Positions 36,823 through 44,539 of a DNA stretch of 64,000 nt are shown here, piece by piece. The position numbers and the translations under genes are program-made. The notes beneath the pieces were generated by a model that was given only the letters and a program-made list of their open reading frames with translations, was not told the origin of the DNA and searched no databases. The stretch is from Verrucomicrobiota bacterium (GTDB taxonomy: Bacteria; Verrucomicrobiota; Verrucomicrobiia; Limisphaerales; UBA9464), in contig JAFLEF010000030.1 in NCBI GenBank assembly GCA_017309115.1, positions 1-64,000 on the forward strand. Reading direction: 5' to 3'. Each line of letters opens with the position of its first letter. Position 1 is the stretch's first letter.

Positions 36823-37046
36823 GATGATGGTTGGCTGGGTACGCCTCCGCCGGAGCACTCTCCCAGCGCCGTGCAGACATACGTGAGTCCCAACCGTTCT
36901 TCAATCCCGTTCCCGGAGCGGCCAATCTGGGGGGCTGGGAAGGATGCTGGGACCTCCAAACCCAACCCGAACCCTGGCAAACTCCCGCCGGGTTCCTGCA
37001 CTTCCCGCTTGCTGAGGGGCTGGCGATTCTGAGACTCGCGGCCTGC

Positions 37047-37790
37047 ATGTCCGCAACCGCCACCAAACCCGAGCCACCAGGACCCGACTGGTTGACCTTG
37101 CCGGAAGGATCCCGCGTTCTGCCCTTCCTGGTGTTCATGGTCTTCACGTCGCTGCCCTCCTCCTGGTATCCCGGCGCCGAGTTTTGGAACTATGCGATCA
37201 AGATCTTTGCGGCGGCCGCGTTGCTGATGTGGTTGCGTCCGTGGTTGCCGGAGATGAAGTGGGCGGTCAGCTGGGAAGCCATCGCGGTGGGTTTGGGGAT
37301 CGCCGTTCTTTGGTTGGCCTGCGACTACTGGATTCCCACGAGTTCCCAGATCTGGGGTTGGTTTGAGAGCGGCATGGCCCGTATGCCCAAGATCAAGCCG
37401 GCCGATGCCTGGAATCCGGTCGGATTCTTTGCCGAAGCACCGGCGATCGGCTGGGGGTTGGTGGCGGTTCGGGTGATCGGGCGCTCGGTGATCGTGCCCA
37501 TGGTCGAAGAAGTGTTCTACCGGTCGTTCATCTACCGGATGTTTGTGGACGCCGCGAAGTTCAATCAGGTGGAATTCTCGACCTACAAGCCTCTGGCGTT
37601 TTACGGCACCAGCGTTCTGTTCGGATTGGCCCACGGTGACCTGTGGATTCCGGGCATTATTTGCGGCATGGCTTACCAATGGTTGGCCCTGCGGAAGAAT
37701 CGACTGGGCGACGCCATGACGGCGCACGGCGTCACCAACCTCGTGATCAGCCTCTGGACCATCTACCGCGGCGACTGGCGCTTTACGTGA
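37047..37790 (+). CDS. CPBP intramembrane protease, exosortase-associated type
   Basis: 247 residues from ATG 37047 (MSATATKPEPPGPDW). Six to eight hydrophobic segments. The CPBP/Abi motifs are present: PMVEEVFYRSFIYR (glutamate pair plus Arg), LFGLAHGDLW, and a final AHGVTNLVISLWTIYRGDWRF. The closing W-rich end resembles the CAAX-protease-like family associated with exosortase/PEP-CTERM systems. No exosortase gene or PEP-CTERM tail was seen in this window. It is divergent from the sigma-factor gene across 224 bases. Confidence 0.8.
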   Translation: MSATATKPEPPGPDWLTLPEGSRVLPFLVFMVFTSLPSSWYPGAEFWNYAIKIFAAAALLMWLRPWLPEMKWAVSWEAIAVGLGIAVLWLACDYWIPTSSQIWGWFESGMARMPKIKPADAWNPVGFFAEAPAIGWGLVAVRVIGRSVIVPMVEEVFYRSFIYRMFVDAAKFNQVEFSTYKPLAFYGTSVLFGLAHGDLWIPGIICGMAYQWLALRKNRLGDAMTAHGVTNLVISLWTIYRGDWRFT

Positions 37791-38158
37791 CGGGGTAAGC
37801 GGTAAGCGGTAAGCGGCGGGCCTTTCGTCTCTCACGGTCTCCCTGGGCCAATCCGGAGAAATAACGCCCGACTCGTTCATCCGCCTTAGAGCCCCTCCGA
37901 AAAAATCTGCGAGAATCTGCGTCCGATCTGCGGTTACCCCCCCTCTACGGCTTAATCCCCGCTTACCGCTTACCGCTTACCCCCGGGTGGGGCGAAGCTC
38001 CGTCCCAACCGTGTGTGTCCCGGGTGACGCGTGGGCAGTCCACAAACGAACGGCTCCGCGGAACGTCGCCCCACCGTTTGACCCGACAGTAACAGTAACA
38101 ATCTTTCCACGCCGCCCTCTTGACGGCGGCGCCGGATGTTTCATAGGGATCAGGATTC
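37791..38158. repeat. Intergenic region bounded by inverted tandem arrays
   Basis: No gene. At 37792-37818 there are about three tandem copies of GGTAAGC. The complementary array GCTTACC lies at 37961-37983, so the 190-base block has inverted ends. Inside, at about 37899-37937, are CGCAGATT-family words in inverted form. To the right (about 38020-38080) is the module GTGACGCGTGGGCAGTCCAC...ACGGCTCCGCGGAACGTCG, related to copies at 50850-50890 and 51070-51095. The htpG promoter must lie within or just after it but is not clear. Confidence 0.6.
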
Positions 38159-40021
38159 ATGAGCACGAACAACGAACCTCCAGTGGAGAAGCACCACTTT
38201 CAGGCTGAAATCCAGCAGTTGCTGAACATTGTCATTCACTCCCTCTACACGGATCGGGAGATCTTTGTTCGGGAGTTGATTTCGAACGCCGCCGACGCCT
38301 GCGAAAAGCTGCGCTTTGTTCAGGCGTCCGGGACGGCGGTGTTTCAACCCGACGTGGCGGCGGGCATCAGTCTCACCACCGACGAAGCCGCCGGCACGCT
38401 CACCATCACCGACACCGGCGTCGGCATGAGTCACGGCGAACTCGTGGAGAATCTGGGCACCATCGCCCATTCCGGCACCAAGGCGTTTCTCAAACAGTTG
38501 GCGGAGGATCGGAAGCCGGACGCCACGTTGATCGGTCAGTTCGGCGTCGGGTTCTATTCGGCGTTCATGGCGGCCCATAAGGTGACGGTTTTCAGCCGCT
38601 CCCGGGACGTGGACGGCGCAGGCTGGCAATGGACCAGTGAAGGCGTGGGCGGGTACGAGATCGTGCCGGCGGGCGAGTTGCCGCGCGGGACGAAAATCGT
38701 CGTGGAGCTGAAGGAGGACGCGAAGGACTTCGCCAAGCCGGACACGCTGGAACGGTTGATCAAGCGCTACTCGAGTTTCGTGCCGTTCCCAATCGAGCTG
38801 AACGGCAAGCGGCTCAACACCGTTCAGGCCCTGTGGGCGCGCAGCAAATCGGAGATCAAGGACGAGGAGTACAACGAGTTCTACCAATTCATCGGGCACG
38901 ACCATACGGCTCCGTTGCTGCGGCTGCATTTCAATGCCGATGCCCCGCTGGCCATTCAATCGCTGCTGTTTGTGCCGGCGCGGAACTTCGAGACGATGGG
39001 CATGGGCCGCATCGAATCGGAAGTAAACCTGTACTGTCGCAAGGTGCTGATTCAGGCGAAGGCCAAGGGGCTGTTTCCTGAGTGGCTGCGCTTCCTCAAG
39101 GGCGTCGTCGACAGCGAGGATCTGCCGCTGAACATCTCGCGCGAGACCATGCAGGACACCACGCTCCTGCAGAAACTCAACAAGGTGCTCACCGGACGGT
39201 TCCTCAAGTTCCTGTCCGAACAGGCGGATCTACATCCGGAGACGTACGAGAAATTCTACGCGGAGTATCAGAAGTTCCTGAAGGAAGGCATCGTTACCGA
39301 CTTCACGCATCGGGAGGCGCTGGCCAAGCTGATTCGTTACGAGTCCTCCTCCACGGATCCCGGCAAGCAGGCCTCGCTCACCGACTACGTGAAGCGCATG
39401 CCGGAGGATCAGAAGGAGATTTATTTCCTGATGGTGCCGAATCGGGCGGCGGCCGAAAGCAGCCCGTACTTTGAAGTGTTCCGCGAGCGGAAGTACGAAG
39501 TGCTGTTCCTGCAGGATCCCTGGGACGAGTTTGTCATGGAGCATCTCCACGAATTCGAGGGCAAACCCCTCAAGTCGGCGGAGAAGGCCGAACTCAACCT
39601 GGGTGATGCCACCAAGAAAGAAGGCGCCCTGAGCGAGGACTCGGCCAAGACTCTGGCGCAATGGATCAAGGAATCCCTCGGTGATCGGGTTGGCGACGTG
39701 CGCGTCTCGCAACGGCTGGTGGACAGTCCGGCGGTGGTGGTCGAGGCGGACAAATACATGACCTCGAGCATGCGTCGGATTCTGAAGTCGATGCGGAAGG
39801 AAGGCGAAGCGGCGCCGCCGGAGAAGCAGGATCTGGAGATCAACCCGGCCCATCCGATCATGACCCGATTGGACGCCATGCGGCAGAAGGACGGCGAACT
39901 GGCGGCGGAAGTGGCCGCGCAGGTCTTCGACAACGCGCGCGTGGCGGCCGGCATCTTGGAAGATCCGCGGACCATGCTGAACCGGTTGAATCAGCTCCTG
40001 GAAAAGGTGCTGACGAAATAG
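38159..40021 (+). CDS. htpG: Molecular chaperone HtpG (Hsp90)
   Basis: 620 residues, a normal length. The GHKL ATPase domain shows ELISNAADACEKLRF, DTGVGMSHGELVENLGTIAHSGTKAFL and GQFGVGFYSAFM. The middle domain has LYCRKVLIQ and LPLNISRETMQ, with the catalytic Arg in the conserved position. The C-terminal dimerisation domain ends NRLNQLLEKVL. It is a cytoplasmic ATP-dependent chaperone. A good intrinsic terminator follows the stop. Confidence 0.96.
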   Translation: MSTNNEPPVEKHHFQAEIQQLLNIVIHSLYTDREIFVRELISNAADACEKLRFVQASGTAVFQPDVAAGISLTTDEAAGTLTITDTGVGMSHGELVENLGTIAHSGTKAFLKQLAEDRKPDATLIGQFGVGFYSAFMAAHKVTVFSRSRDVDGAGWQWTSEGVGGYEIVPAGELPRGTKIVVELKEDAKDFAKPDTLERLIKRYSSFVPFPIELNGKRLNTVQALWARSKSEIKDEEYNEFYQFIGHDHTAPLLRLHFNADAPLAIQSLLFVPARNFETMGMGRIESEVNLYCRKVLIQAKAKGLFPEWLRFLKGVVDSEDLPLNISRETMQDTTLLQKLNKVLTGRFLKFLSEQADLHPETYEKFYAEYQKFLKEGIVTDFTHREALAKLIRYESSSTDPGKQASLTDYVKRMPEDQKEIYFLMVPNRAAAESSPYFEVFRERKYEVLFLQDPWDEFVMEHLHEFEGKPLKSAEKAELNLGDATKKEGALSEDSAKTLAQWIKESLGDRVGDVRVSQRLVDSPAVVVEADKYMTSSMRRILKSMRKEGEAAPPEKQDLEINPAHPIMTRLDAMRQKDGELAAEVAAQVFDNARVAAGILEDPRTMLNRLNQLLEKVLTK

Positions 40022-40055
40022 TCGGCGCCGTTCCGAGAATTCGACCCGCAGCAAC

Positions 40056-40090
40056 ACCGGGCGTGCCCTCAGCGCGCCCGGTCTTTTTTT
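40056..40090 (+). terminator. Intrinsic terminator after htpG
   Basis: ACCGGGCG (40056-40063) pairs with CGCCCGGT (40075-40082) around an 11-base loop, and seven T residues follow. It is 35 bases after the htpG stop. Confidence 0.85.
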
Positions 40091-40096
40091 CAGTTC

Positions 40097-40741
40097 ATGG
40101 TCTCCCCAATTCCAGTCGTTCCGGCTCCTACCTCGCCGCCCGGCCGGAATTTGTCCGGGTCGAAGACGCGCCGCGCGCCGCGCGTTGGGGACCATCTCAG
40201 GTTCCAGATCGGAAAGAGCGTTCACCACCTCGAGGACCCAACCGGGGACTCGGCCTGCGTCTCGGTGCAGGCCTCGATTGGAACCGTGGCTGTACCGCTC
40301 TTCGTCGGGCCGGTCGCCGGTCGCGAGGCCGAAGTGGTCACGGTGTTCCGCCTCGGTGGCAGTGACGTGGTTGGATACTCCCCGCGTTCAAGCGGCCGGA
40401 ACCATTCAAATGGCCAACCCGGTGGCCACTCCCTGGGTTGGGTTCTATGACGCCCGCCCCGACGTGGTCCTCACCTGTTCCTCGGCGGGCTCAGAGCTTC
40501 GCTACAGCGTGGTGGCCCTGGGAGCGGAACCGGGGACCTACTCGGTATTTTCGGCGCCCATCAGCCTGCCGCTCAATCGCTCAATCGCACCCTCTACGCG
40601 TATGCCATTGACGTCGTGGGTAGTGCCCAATCGTCCGAGGTGGTGCGGCACGACTACCGCCGGCTGCCGTACGCCGAGAGCGGCTACCAAAAGGCATTTT
40701 CGACTTTCAATATACGAACCGGCAGGCGTATATCGAGTTGA
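40097..40741 (+). pseudogene. Broken gene with chitobiase-type C-terminal domain
   Basis: Coding sense is spread over more than one frame. One frame (ending near 40385) gives VSVQASIGTVAVPLFVGPV. The next gives TPWVGFYDARPDVVLTC, SELRYSVVALGAEPGTYSVFSAPISLPLN. After a perfect tandem duplication of GCTCAATC at 40571-40586 the sense moves to another frame: RTLYAYAIDVVGSAQSSEVV, stopping at 40739-40741. Removing one copy of the eight bases rejoins the last two parts. The pattern (T-Y-x-P-I-x-L, then T-L-Y-A-x-A) suits a chitobiase/hexosaminidase C-terminal-like beta domain of a secreted protein. The upstream part is lost. Confidence 0.5.
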
Positions 40742-40822
40742 GACTCAGTTCAGCATGAACACCTTACGAACAGGAGGATCGCCGGATCTGGCGAACGCGA
40801 TATACGAACCGGGAGAGCGTCC

Positions 40823-40932
40823 CCCCAACGACAGGTGTCCTGATGGCGAACACCGAACACCTTGCAGCGGACCCAATGACACCCCTCCCAAATCTTGATA
40901 TACGACTGGCAGTCGTAGATTAAACGTTGGGC
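40823..40932 (+). other. Weak attC-like site at the array's left edge
   Basis: GTTGGGC at 40926-40932 fits the attC core GTTRRRY and is followed after 11 bases by the first cassette ORF. CCCCAAC at 40823-40829 could be the opposite core. The inner arms pair poorly, and the segment also carries the repeated words ATATACGAACCGG and ATATACGACTGG. It is the least certain of the set. Confidence 0.3.
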
Positions 40933-40943
40933 GGAATCGTGCC

Positions 40944-41339
40944 ATGCAACTCAATCCGTTCATTAAGTATTTCAGGTGGCGCGTAGAGGGTGACGACTAC
41001 GTTGACAGGCCCGCCAGTTGGGGACGGTCGGCTATTTACATGGAGACATCTGAGGAGGGATTTGTTGGCCGACAGATTCAGCTATTCGAGTCGGGTGTGG
41101 TTCTGGCATACGATGACGAGCACTACCATGATGATTACGGCTGGCGGTATCCCAACCCGGTTTACACAGACCCGCCGCGGACAGTTCCCATCACGAGCAA
41201 GGAGTTTCACCGAGTTTGGATACGGCACACCGATGCAAAGAACAGAGAATACACAAAGACCGCACAACAAGCCGGCTGCACCGAACGCCGGGATCGAGTC
41301 TCGCTTGACAATCGAACGCCATTGGCCCGGCGCCGGTGA
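40944..41339 (+). CDS. Cassette protein, possible DUF6881 family
   Basis: 131 residues. The N-terminal 90 form the likely domain: FIKYFRWRVEG, QIQLFESGVVLAYDDEHYHDD, then TSKEFHRVWI. This strand-turn-strand pattern ending in a KEFxxVW helix resembles the DUF6881 family of small hypothetical proteins, often encoded in polymorphic-toxin or cassette contexts. From about residue 105 the reading frame runs into the attC-like site, so the Arg-rich tail (ERRDRVSLDNRTPLARRR) is a by-product of read-through. First gene of the cassette run, plus strand. Confidence 0.6.
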   Translation: MQLNPFIKYFRWRVEGDDYVDRPASWGRSAIYMETSEEGFVGRQIQLFESGVVLAYDDEHYHDDYGWRYPNPVYTDPPRTVPITSKEFHRVWIRHTDAKNREYTKTAQQAGCTERRDRVSLDNRTPLARRR

Positions 41340-41354
41340 GCCGGAGCGTTAGCC
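41262..41354 (+). other. attC-like recombination site
   Basis: Left core GCACAAC (41262-41268) and right core GTTAGCC (41348-41354) enclose arms that fold: AAGCCGGCTGCACCG on the left against CGGTGAGCCGGAGC on the right. An unpaired extra G on the left arm is a mark of attC polarity. Inner arms CGCCGGG and CCCGGCG also pair. The next gene begins ten bases after the core. Confidence 0.7.
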
Positions 41355-41363
41355 CCACAGACC

Positions 41364-41909
41364 ATGATCGACCGCCACGCACGTAAGCGGCTTGCCGAGC
41401 GGCTCAGACATCTTGCCACTGGCCAGATGACGAACGATTCCTTCGAGGACACGGCCGTCCGGACGAATGATATGGCGGTGCGCGAGATTGAGTGGCGGCT
41501 TGCTTGGCCTCACTACGACGACATGCACGAACACACGTTGACAGCGGAGTTCACACTGACAGATGGGATCAGGCGCGATTTTGCGAGGGCCATCCTGTTT
41601 TTGCAGACGGACCTCGAATACGAGTGGAAGCACCGGGTGGGGCTGCGTGGATTTCTGAACTCCTCGTTCCACCTTCGGCCGTTCAGACGCACGCCACCGA
41701 TCAAAACGCAAGGTGGAGAGCTACGATACTGGCCATTTTTCCGACGTTCTGATTACAGTACCGCGAGGAAGGTTCCAGCCTATTTGTGTGGCAGGAGGGG
41801 CCAACAATTCGCTGCACACGAACCGCCGCCGCCCGACCCGAGTTCCGGCGCCGCGACTCCTCGGACGCTGGGTTCGCCGCCGGCGCCTGTTCCCGGCGGC
41901 GGTCGGTGA
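41364..41909 (+). CDS. Cassette-encoded hypothetical protein
   Basis: 181 residues. The real domain is about residues 1-143: MIDRHARKRLAERLRHLATG, MTNDSFEDTAV, then ILFLQTDLEYEWK and YWPFFRRSDYSTARKVPAYL. I recall proteins of this shape as conserved cassette or defence-island hypotheticals without a family name I can give. From about residue 148 the frame enters an attC-like site, giving a Pro-rich tail. No transmembrane segment or signal peptide. Confidence 0.6.
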   Translation: MIDRHARKRLAERLRHLATGQMTNDSFEDTAVRTNDMAVREIEWRLAWPHYDDMHEHTLTAEFTLTDGIRRDFARAILFLQTDLEYEWKHRVGLRGFLNSSFHLRPFRRTPPIKTQGGELRYWPFFRRSDYSTARKVPAYLCGRRGQQFAAHEPPPPDPSSGAATPRTLGSPPAPVPGGGR

Positions 41910-41913
41910 GCTC
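41799..41913 (+). other. attC-like site truncated by IS110 remnant
   Basis: The left side GGCCAAC-AATTCGCTGCACACGAACCGCCG faces CGGCGGTCGGTGAGCTC on the right, and the arms pair well with an extra G on the left. The usual GCGTTAG core after GAGCTC is missing: at 41914 the sequence passes into the reverse complement of an IS110 transposase start. Confidence 0.65.
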
Positions 41914-42062
41914 TTAACGTTGTCGAGGGCGGCGGTATGGGCCGGAATGTTCCCGTAAGAACGGGGTTCACCGGAGGAATCGGCGAGGGCCACAGCGATG
42001 GTTTCCGCGTGGACATCGAGTCCGACGTACTTAATGGTTTTCTTCGTGGGTGACGAGTTCAT
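41914..42062 (-). pseudogene. IS110-family transposase, N-terminal fragment
   Basis: From the ATG at 42062, 49 codons read MNSSPTKKTIKYVGLDVHAE... and NIPAHTAALDNVK. This is the N-terminal DEDD (RuvC-like) part of an IS110-type transposase, with the first catalytic Asp in GLDVH. Homology stops at about 41916; the frame then continues into attC-like sequence. The remaining roughly 85 percent of the transposase, including the C-terminal catalytic Ser domain, is absent, so this is a dead remnant. Some IS1111/IS110 elements are known to target attC sites. Confidence 0.75.
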
Positions 42063-42213
42063 AGGGCATTCTTTGTTGTTCGATCGGCGGAGTGATTCGT
42101 TGGTCCACAACCTTCTGGCTCTGGACCCCGCTTCGGCGGAGTTTAACCCACGCTGCACCGGCTCGTCACCCACACTAGACCGCACACCGTCGAGCCATAG
42201 GGTCTAGGTGCAT
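42063..42213. mobile_element. Probable non-coding end of the IS110 remnant
   Basis: Non-coding. It contains a perfect CCGC-TTCG-GCGG hairpin (42128-42139). The region lies upstream of the transposase start, where IS110-type elements carry the sequence that encodes their bridge RNA. This placement is the only reason for the call. Confidence 0.35.
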
Positions 42214-42762
42214 ATGCGGTCGCTTGACACAGTCGTGGAGCTTTTTGGCCTCGTAACGCAAGACATGAAGTGGGGTGCAGCGCCTCCTACCAAGCGTAGC
42301 CTCAAGAGAATCCACGAGCTTTTGGGCGTTCGTATTCCTCAGGTATATGCGAAAGTTGCCAGCGCATGTCCGAATTACGGAGCGTATTTGAACGGCATAG
42401 GAGAGGACTACGATCACGATGTCCACATGCTTCGGCTTACGCAGTGGTTTCGTGGTGCATCTGAGCCGCCCCTGCCGACCCACTATGTCTTGCTCAGTCA
42501 TGGTCATGATGGGGACTGTGACTGCTGGGATACACGTGAGGTGGCAGCGTCTGGCGAGCATCCCATTGTGCATGTGAGCCTGGAAAGTGGATATGGCGAT
42601 GAGCCGCCTCGGGTTCAAATCACAAACATCCGGTATGCGAGTTTTGCTCACTATTTGCGATGCATCACGGTCTATTACGCGGAAGCTTCCCGAAGTTCGG
42701 CTAGTCAGGCTCGGGTGGAGAAGTTGATTGAGATTTTGAAGAGAGAAAATGAATGCAACTAA
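42214..42762 (+). CDS. SMI1/KNR4 (SUKH) family immunity-type protein
   Basis: 182 residues from ATG 42214. The SUKH fold pattern is visible: an N-terminal helix-loop (PTKRSLKRIHELLGVRIPQVYAKVAS), a central MLRLTQWFR, then HYVLLSHGHDGDCDCWDTREV and HPIVHVSLESGYGDEPPRVQ. SUKH proteins commonly give immunity to contact-dependent or polymorphic toxins. No toxin gene lies beside it. Its end overlaps the next start by ten bases. Confidence 0.75.
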   Translation: MRSLDTVVELFGLVTQDMKWGAAPPTKRSLKRIHELLGVRIPQVYAKVASACPNYGAYLNGIGEDYDHDVHMLRLTQWFRGASEPPLPTHYVLLSHGHDGDCDCWDTREVAASGEHPIVHVSLESGYGDEPPRVQITNIRYASFAHYLRCITVYYAEASRSSASQARVEKLIEILKRENECN

Positions 42763-43025
42763 CAAGGCTGCTGTACTCAACGCAGAAGCTCTGCGACTCG
42801 AAGGACACACGGCGTCACATCGACACAATCCTTACGGCACTTGAAGGAAAGACTGAATCGGTCCAGAAGATTCAGCGCCGAAGCTGCGAGATCGACATCA
42901 CTTCATTTTGGGTATCGACAGGACAAGGAAGTCCATGCTTGAAGCCAGAGCAGATGCTCAAGCTCGGGACGTTGGGGATCTCTGTTTGGTGGGATATTTG
43001 TTTCTCTGATGAAGACAAGACATAA
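42753..43025 (+). CDS. DUF4279-like protein, apparently N-truncated
   Basis: 90 residues. The C-terminal half (CEIDITSFWVSTGQGSPCLKP, MLKLGTLGISVWWDICF) matches the ending typical of DUF4279 proteins. The N-terminal half expected for that family is short or missing, and the start overlaps the SUKH gene by ten bases. It may be a fused or decayed cassette. DUF4279 proteins occur near polymorphic toxins and may be immunity proteins. Confidence 0.5.
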   Translation: MQLTRLLYSTQKLCDSKDTRRHIDTILTALEGKTESVQKIQRRSCEIDITSFWVSTGQGSPCLKPEQMLKLGTLGISVWWDICFSDEDKT

Positions 43026-43140
43026 CAGACGCTGGAGACGAACCGCCGCCCCGCTTCTCCGCTCCACACCGTGCAGCATTTCACACACGCGCCAGCCGCG
43101 CCGCCACTGTCGGCGGTGGTCTCTCACCTCTGTCGGCGAT
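43019..43140 (+). other. attC-like site
   Basis: The left half ATAACAGACGCTGGAGACGAACCGCCG faces the right half CGGCGGTGGTCTCTCACC, and they pair in the same style as the other spacers. The right core is degenerate (GTCGGCG where GTTRRRY is expected). Confidence 0.5.
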
Positions 43141-43168
43141 TTCTCGCGCCTCCCGTAATCGAATCCTT

Positions 43169-43633
43169 ATGAGACCGCTTTCAGAAATCACATTCAGTCC
43201 CGAGCAGGTCGATGCTCTCTCCCTCCGCGTTTTGTGGTCATGGCGTGTTCCCGAGAGTTACAGGCCGCTTCTTTTGTCCCTGTTTGGCGACTGGTTCTTT
43301 GCTGACTCGCACGACCGCGTCCACATGCTCGACTTGGTTTCCGGCCAACTCCGACCAATTGCCGACACCGAGGTTGAGTTCTTCGTCATGCTCGACGCCG
43401 AGGAGCAGCGGCACGAGTGGCTCATGTCCCACCTCGTAGAGGCTGCTGAGCGGGCGGGCATTCAGCGGTCTGCTTCTCAGTGCTTCGCCTTCCGAACGCC
43501 ACCGAGCCTAGGTGGCCCGCTTTCACCCGCTAACCTTGTGCCGTGGGATCTCGCGGCTTACCAGACCGGCACCAGCAAGCTTCTCCAACAGGTCGCCGAC
43601 CTTCCGATTGGCACGCAGGTCATCGCCACATGA
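43169..43633 (+). CDS. Tdi1/DUF1851-like immunity protein
   Basis: 154 residues. The pattern LFGDWFFADSHDRVHMLDLVSGQL, then EWLMSHLVEAAERAG and QCFAFRTPPSLGGPLSPAN, ending LLQQVADLPIGTQV, is typical of DUF1851, the family of Tdi1, which protects against a type VI DNase effector. No effector is adjacent, so it would be an orphan immunity gene. It is flanked by attC-like sites on both sides. Confidence 0.7.
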   Translation: MRPLSEITFSPEQVDALSLRVLWSWRVPESYRPLLLSLFGDWFFADSHDRVHMLDLVSGQLRPIADTEVEFFVMLDAEEQRHEWLMSHLVEAAERAGIQRSASQCFAFRTPPSLGGPLSPANLVPWDLAAYQTGTSKLLQQVADLPIGTQVIAT

Positions 43634-43646
43634 ATCGACCGGAATC

Positions 43647-43744
43647 GCCGAACCAGACGGTGCAGCGAACGGGAGCCAACCGATTCGCCTGGGAACAAAT
43701 CCGACGCCATCGCCGGCTGTCGTCGCTGGCCTTTCTCGTTAGCC
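43647..43744 (+). other. attC-like site
   Basis: Cores GCCGAAC (43647-43653) and GTTAGCC (43738-43744) bound a 98-base segment. The arms GGTGCAGCGAACGG and CCGGCTGTCGTCGCTGGCC pair, with an extra G on the left. The phrase NQTVQRTGANRF, read through this site, is one often seen as the tail of predicted proteins in related genomes. Confidence 0.65.
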
Positions 43745-43757
43745 CCAAACTACGCGC

Positions 43758-44063
43758 ATGGACATGCTTCTTTTGATTGCGATTTGCTTTCTGCTCGCCG
43801 GTGGAGTCGTTGGTTTTCTGTGGCGCTGGGGCTGTCGATGTCTGGCACTCGCAGCATTCGGCTTGGGCAATGTCTTATTCGTCGCGTTTCGAGGGTGGTC
43901 AGACCTCGATTTTGCGGCGGTGATTCGGAACAGCTCTGCGATCATGTCATGGCTCGTGATGCTGCCGCTTGAGGCAGTGTGGGTCGTCGTCCCCGTTGTT
44001 GTCGGAGCGCTGACTGGTTGGCACATCCGTAGGAGCTTTTGCACGCGTGCCACGAGGGGCTAA
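43758..44063 (+). CDS. Small membrane protein (cassette)
   Basis: 101 residues with about three hydrophobic segments: LLLIAICFLLAGGVVGFL, LALAAFGLGNVLFVAF and WVVVPVVVGALTGW. No known family recognised. It begins 13 bases after the right core of an attC-like site and is followed by another. Confidence 0.6.
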   Translation: MDMLLLIAICFLLAGGVVGFLWRWGCRCLALAAFGLGNVLFVAFRGWSDLDFAAVIRNSSAIMSWLVMLPLEAVWVVVPVVVGALTGWHIRRSFCTRATRG

Positions 44064-44186
44064 AACCAAATCGCTCCACACGAACCGCCGCTCGCCGTTT
44101 CGATTTCGACCGTGGTGGTTCATGCGAGGCTGGATTCGCTGCCAGCGCCCATCCCCAGCGGCGGCCGGTGAGCTCGAGCGTTGATA
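44063..44186 (+). other. attC-like site
   Basis: CGCTCCACACGAACCGCCGCTCG on the left faces CAGCGGCGGCCGGTGAGCTCGAGC on the right. The right core is GTTGATA (44180-44186). The GGTGAGC(T/C)(C/G)GAGCGTT ending matches the site at 41334-41354. Confidence 0.6.
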
Positions 44187-44206
44187 TTGCGACTTTCGTA
44201 CGTCTC

Positions 44207-44539
44207 ATGTCAGATCCATCGCCAAATCATCGGAGTCGATTCGTTTTCATGCCTTGGGCTCTATTCGTAGTTGGTTTGGTTTCAGTACCGTGCATCTTTA
44301 TCGCTGCCAGCAAAGCGAGTCGGCCAGCGTGGGACTGGGACACATCTACCTTCGGTCACGTTTTCGCGTGGCCGTTACTGGCTCTATCACTGTGCTGCTG
44401 TTTGGCAGCGCCCTTGTTTGGCCACCAATCCCTCGGTGAGAGACTGGCGCTTTCCGCCTGCGCCCTGATTGCATTCGGTGTGGTGCTTCTTGCGACTCTG
44501 GCTTTCTGTGCACTTAATTTTGGCATACCTATTAGCTGA
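44207..44539 (+). CDS. Small membrane protein (cassette)
   Basis: 110 residues from ATG 44207 (MSDPSPNHRSRF). The frame is open further upstream through the attC-like site, but that part is non-homologous-looking. It has about three hydrophobic segments (FVVGLVSVPCIFIAA, VFAWPLLALSLCCCLAAPLFG, LALSACALIAFGVVLLATLAF). Function unknown. Confidence 0.6.
   Translation: MSDPSPNHRSRFVFMPWALFVVGLVSVPCIFIAASKASRPAWDWDTSTFGHVFAWPLLALSLCCCLAAPLFGHQSLGERLALSACALIAFGVVLLATLAFCALNFGIPIS

Noticed and set aside
42063-42213. Intact IS110 element with functional bridge RNA
   Set aside because: Only 49 codons of the transposase remain and one end is missing, so the element cannot be active. The RNA idea is kept only as a possibility.
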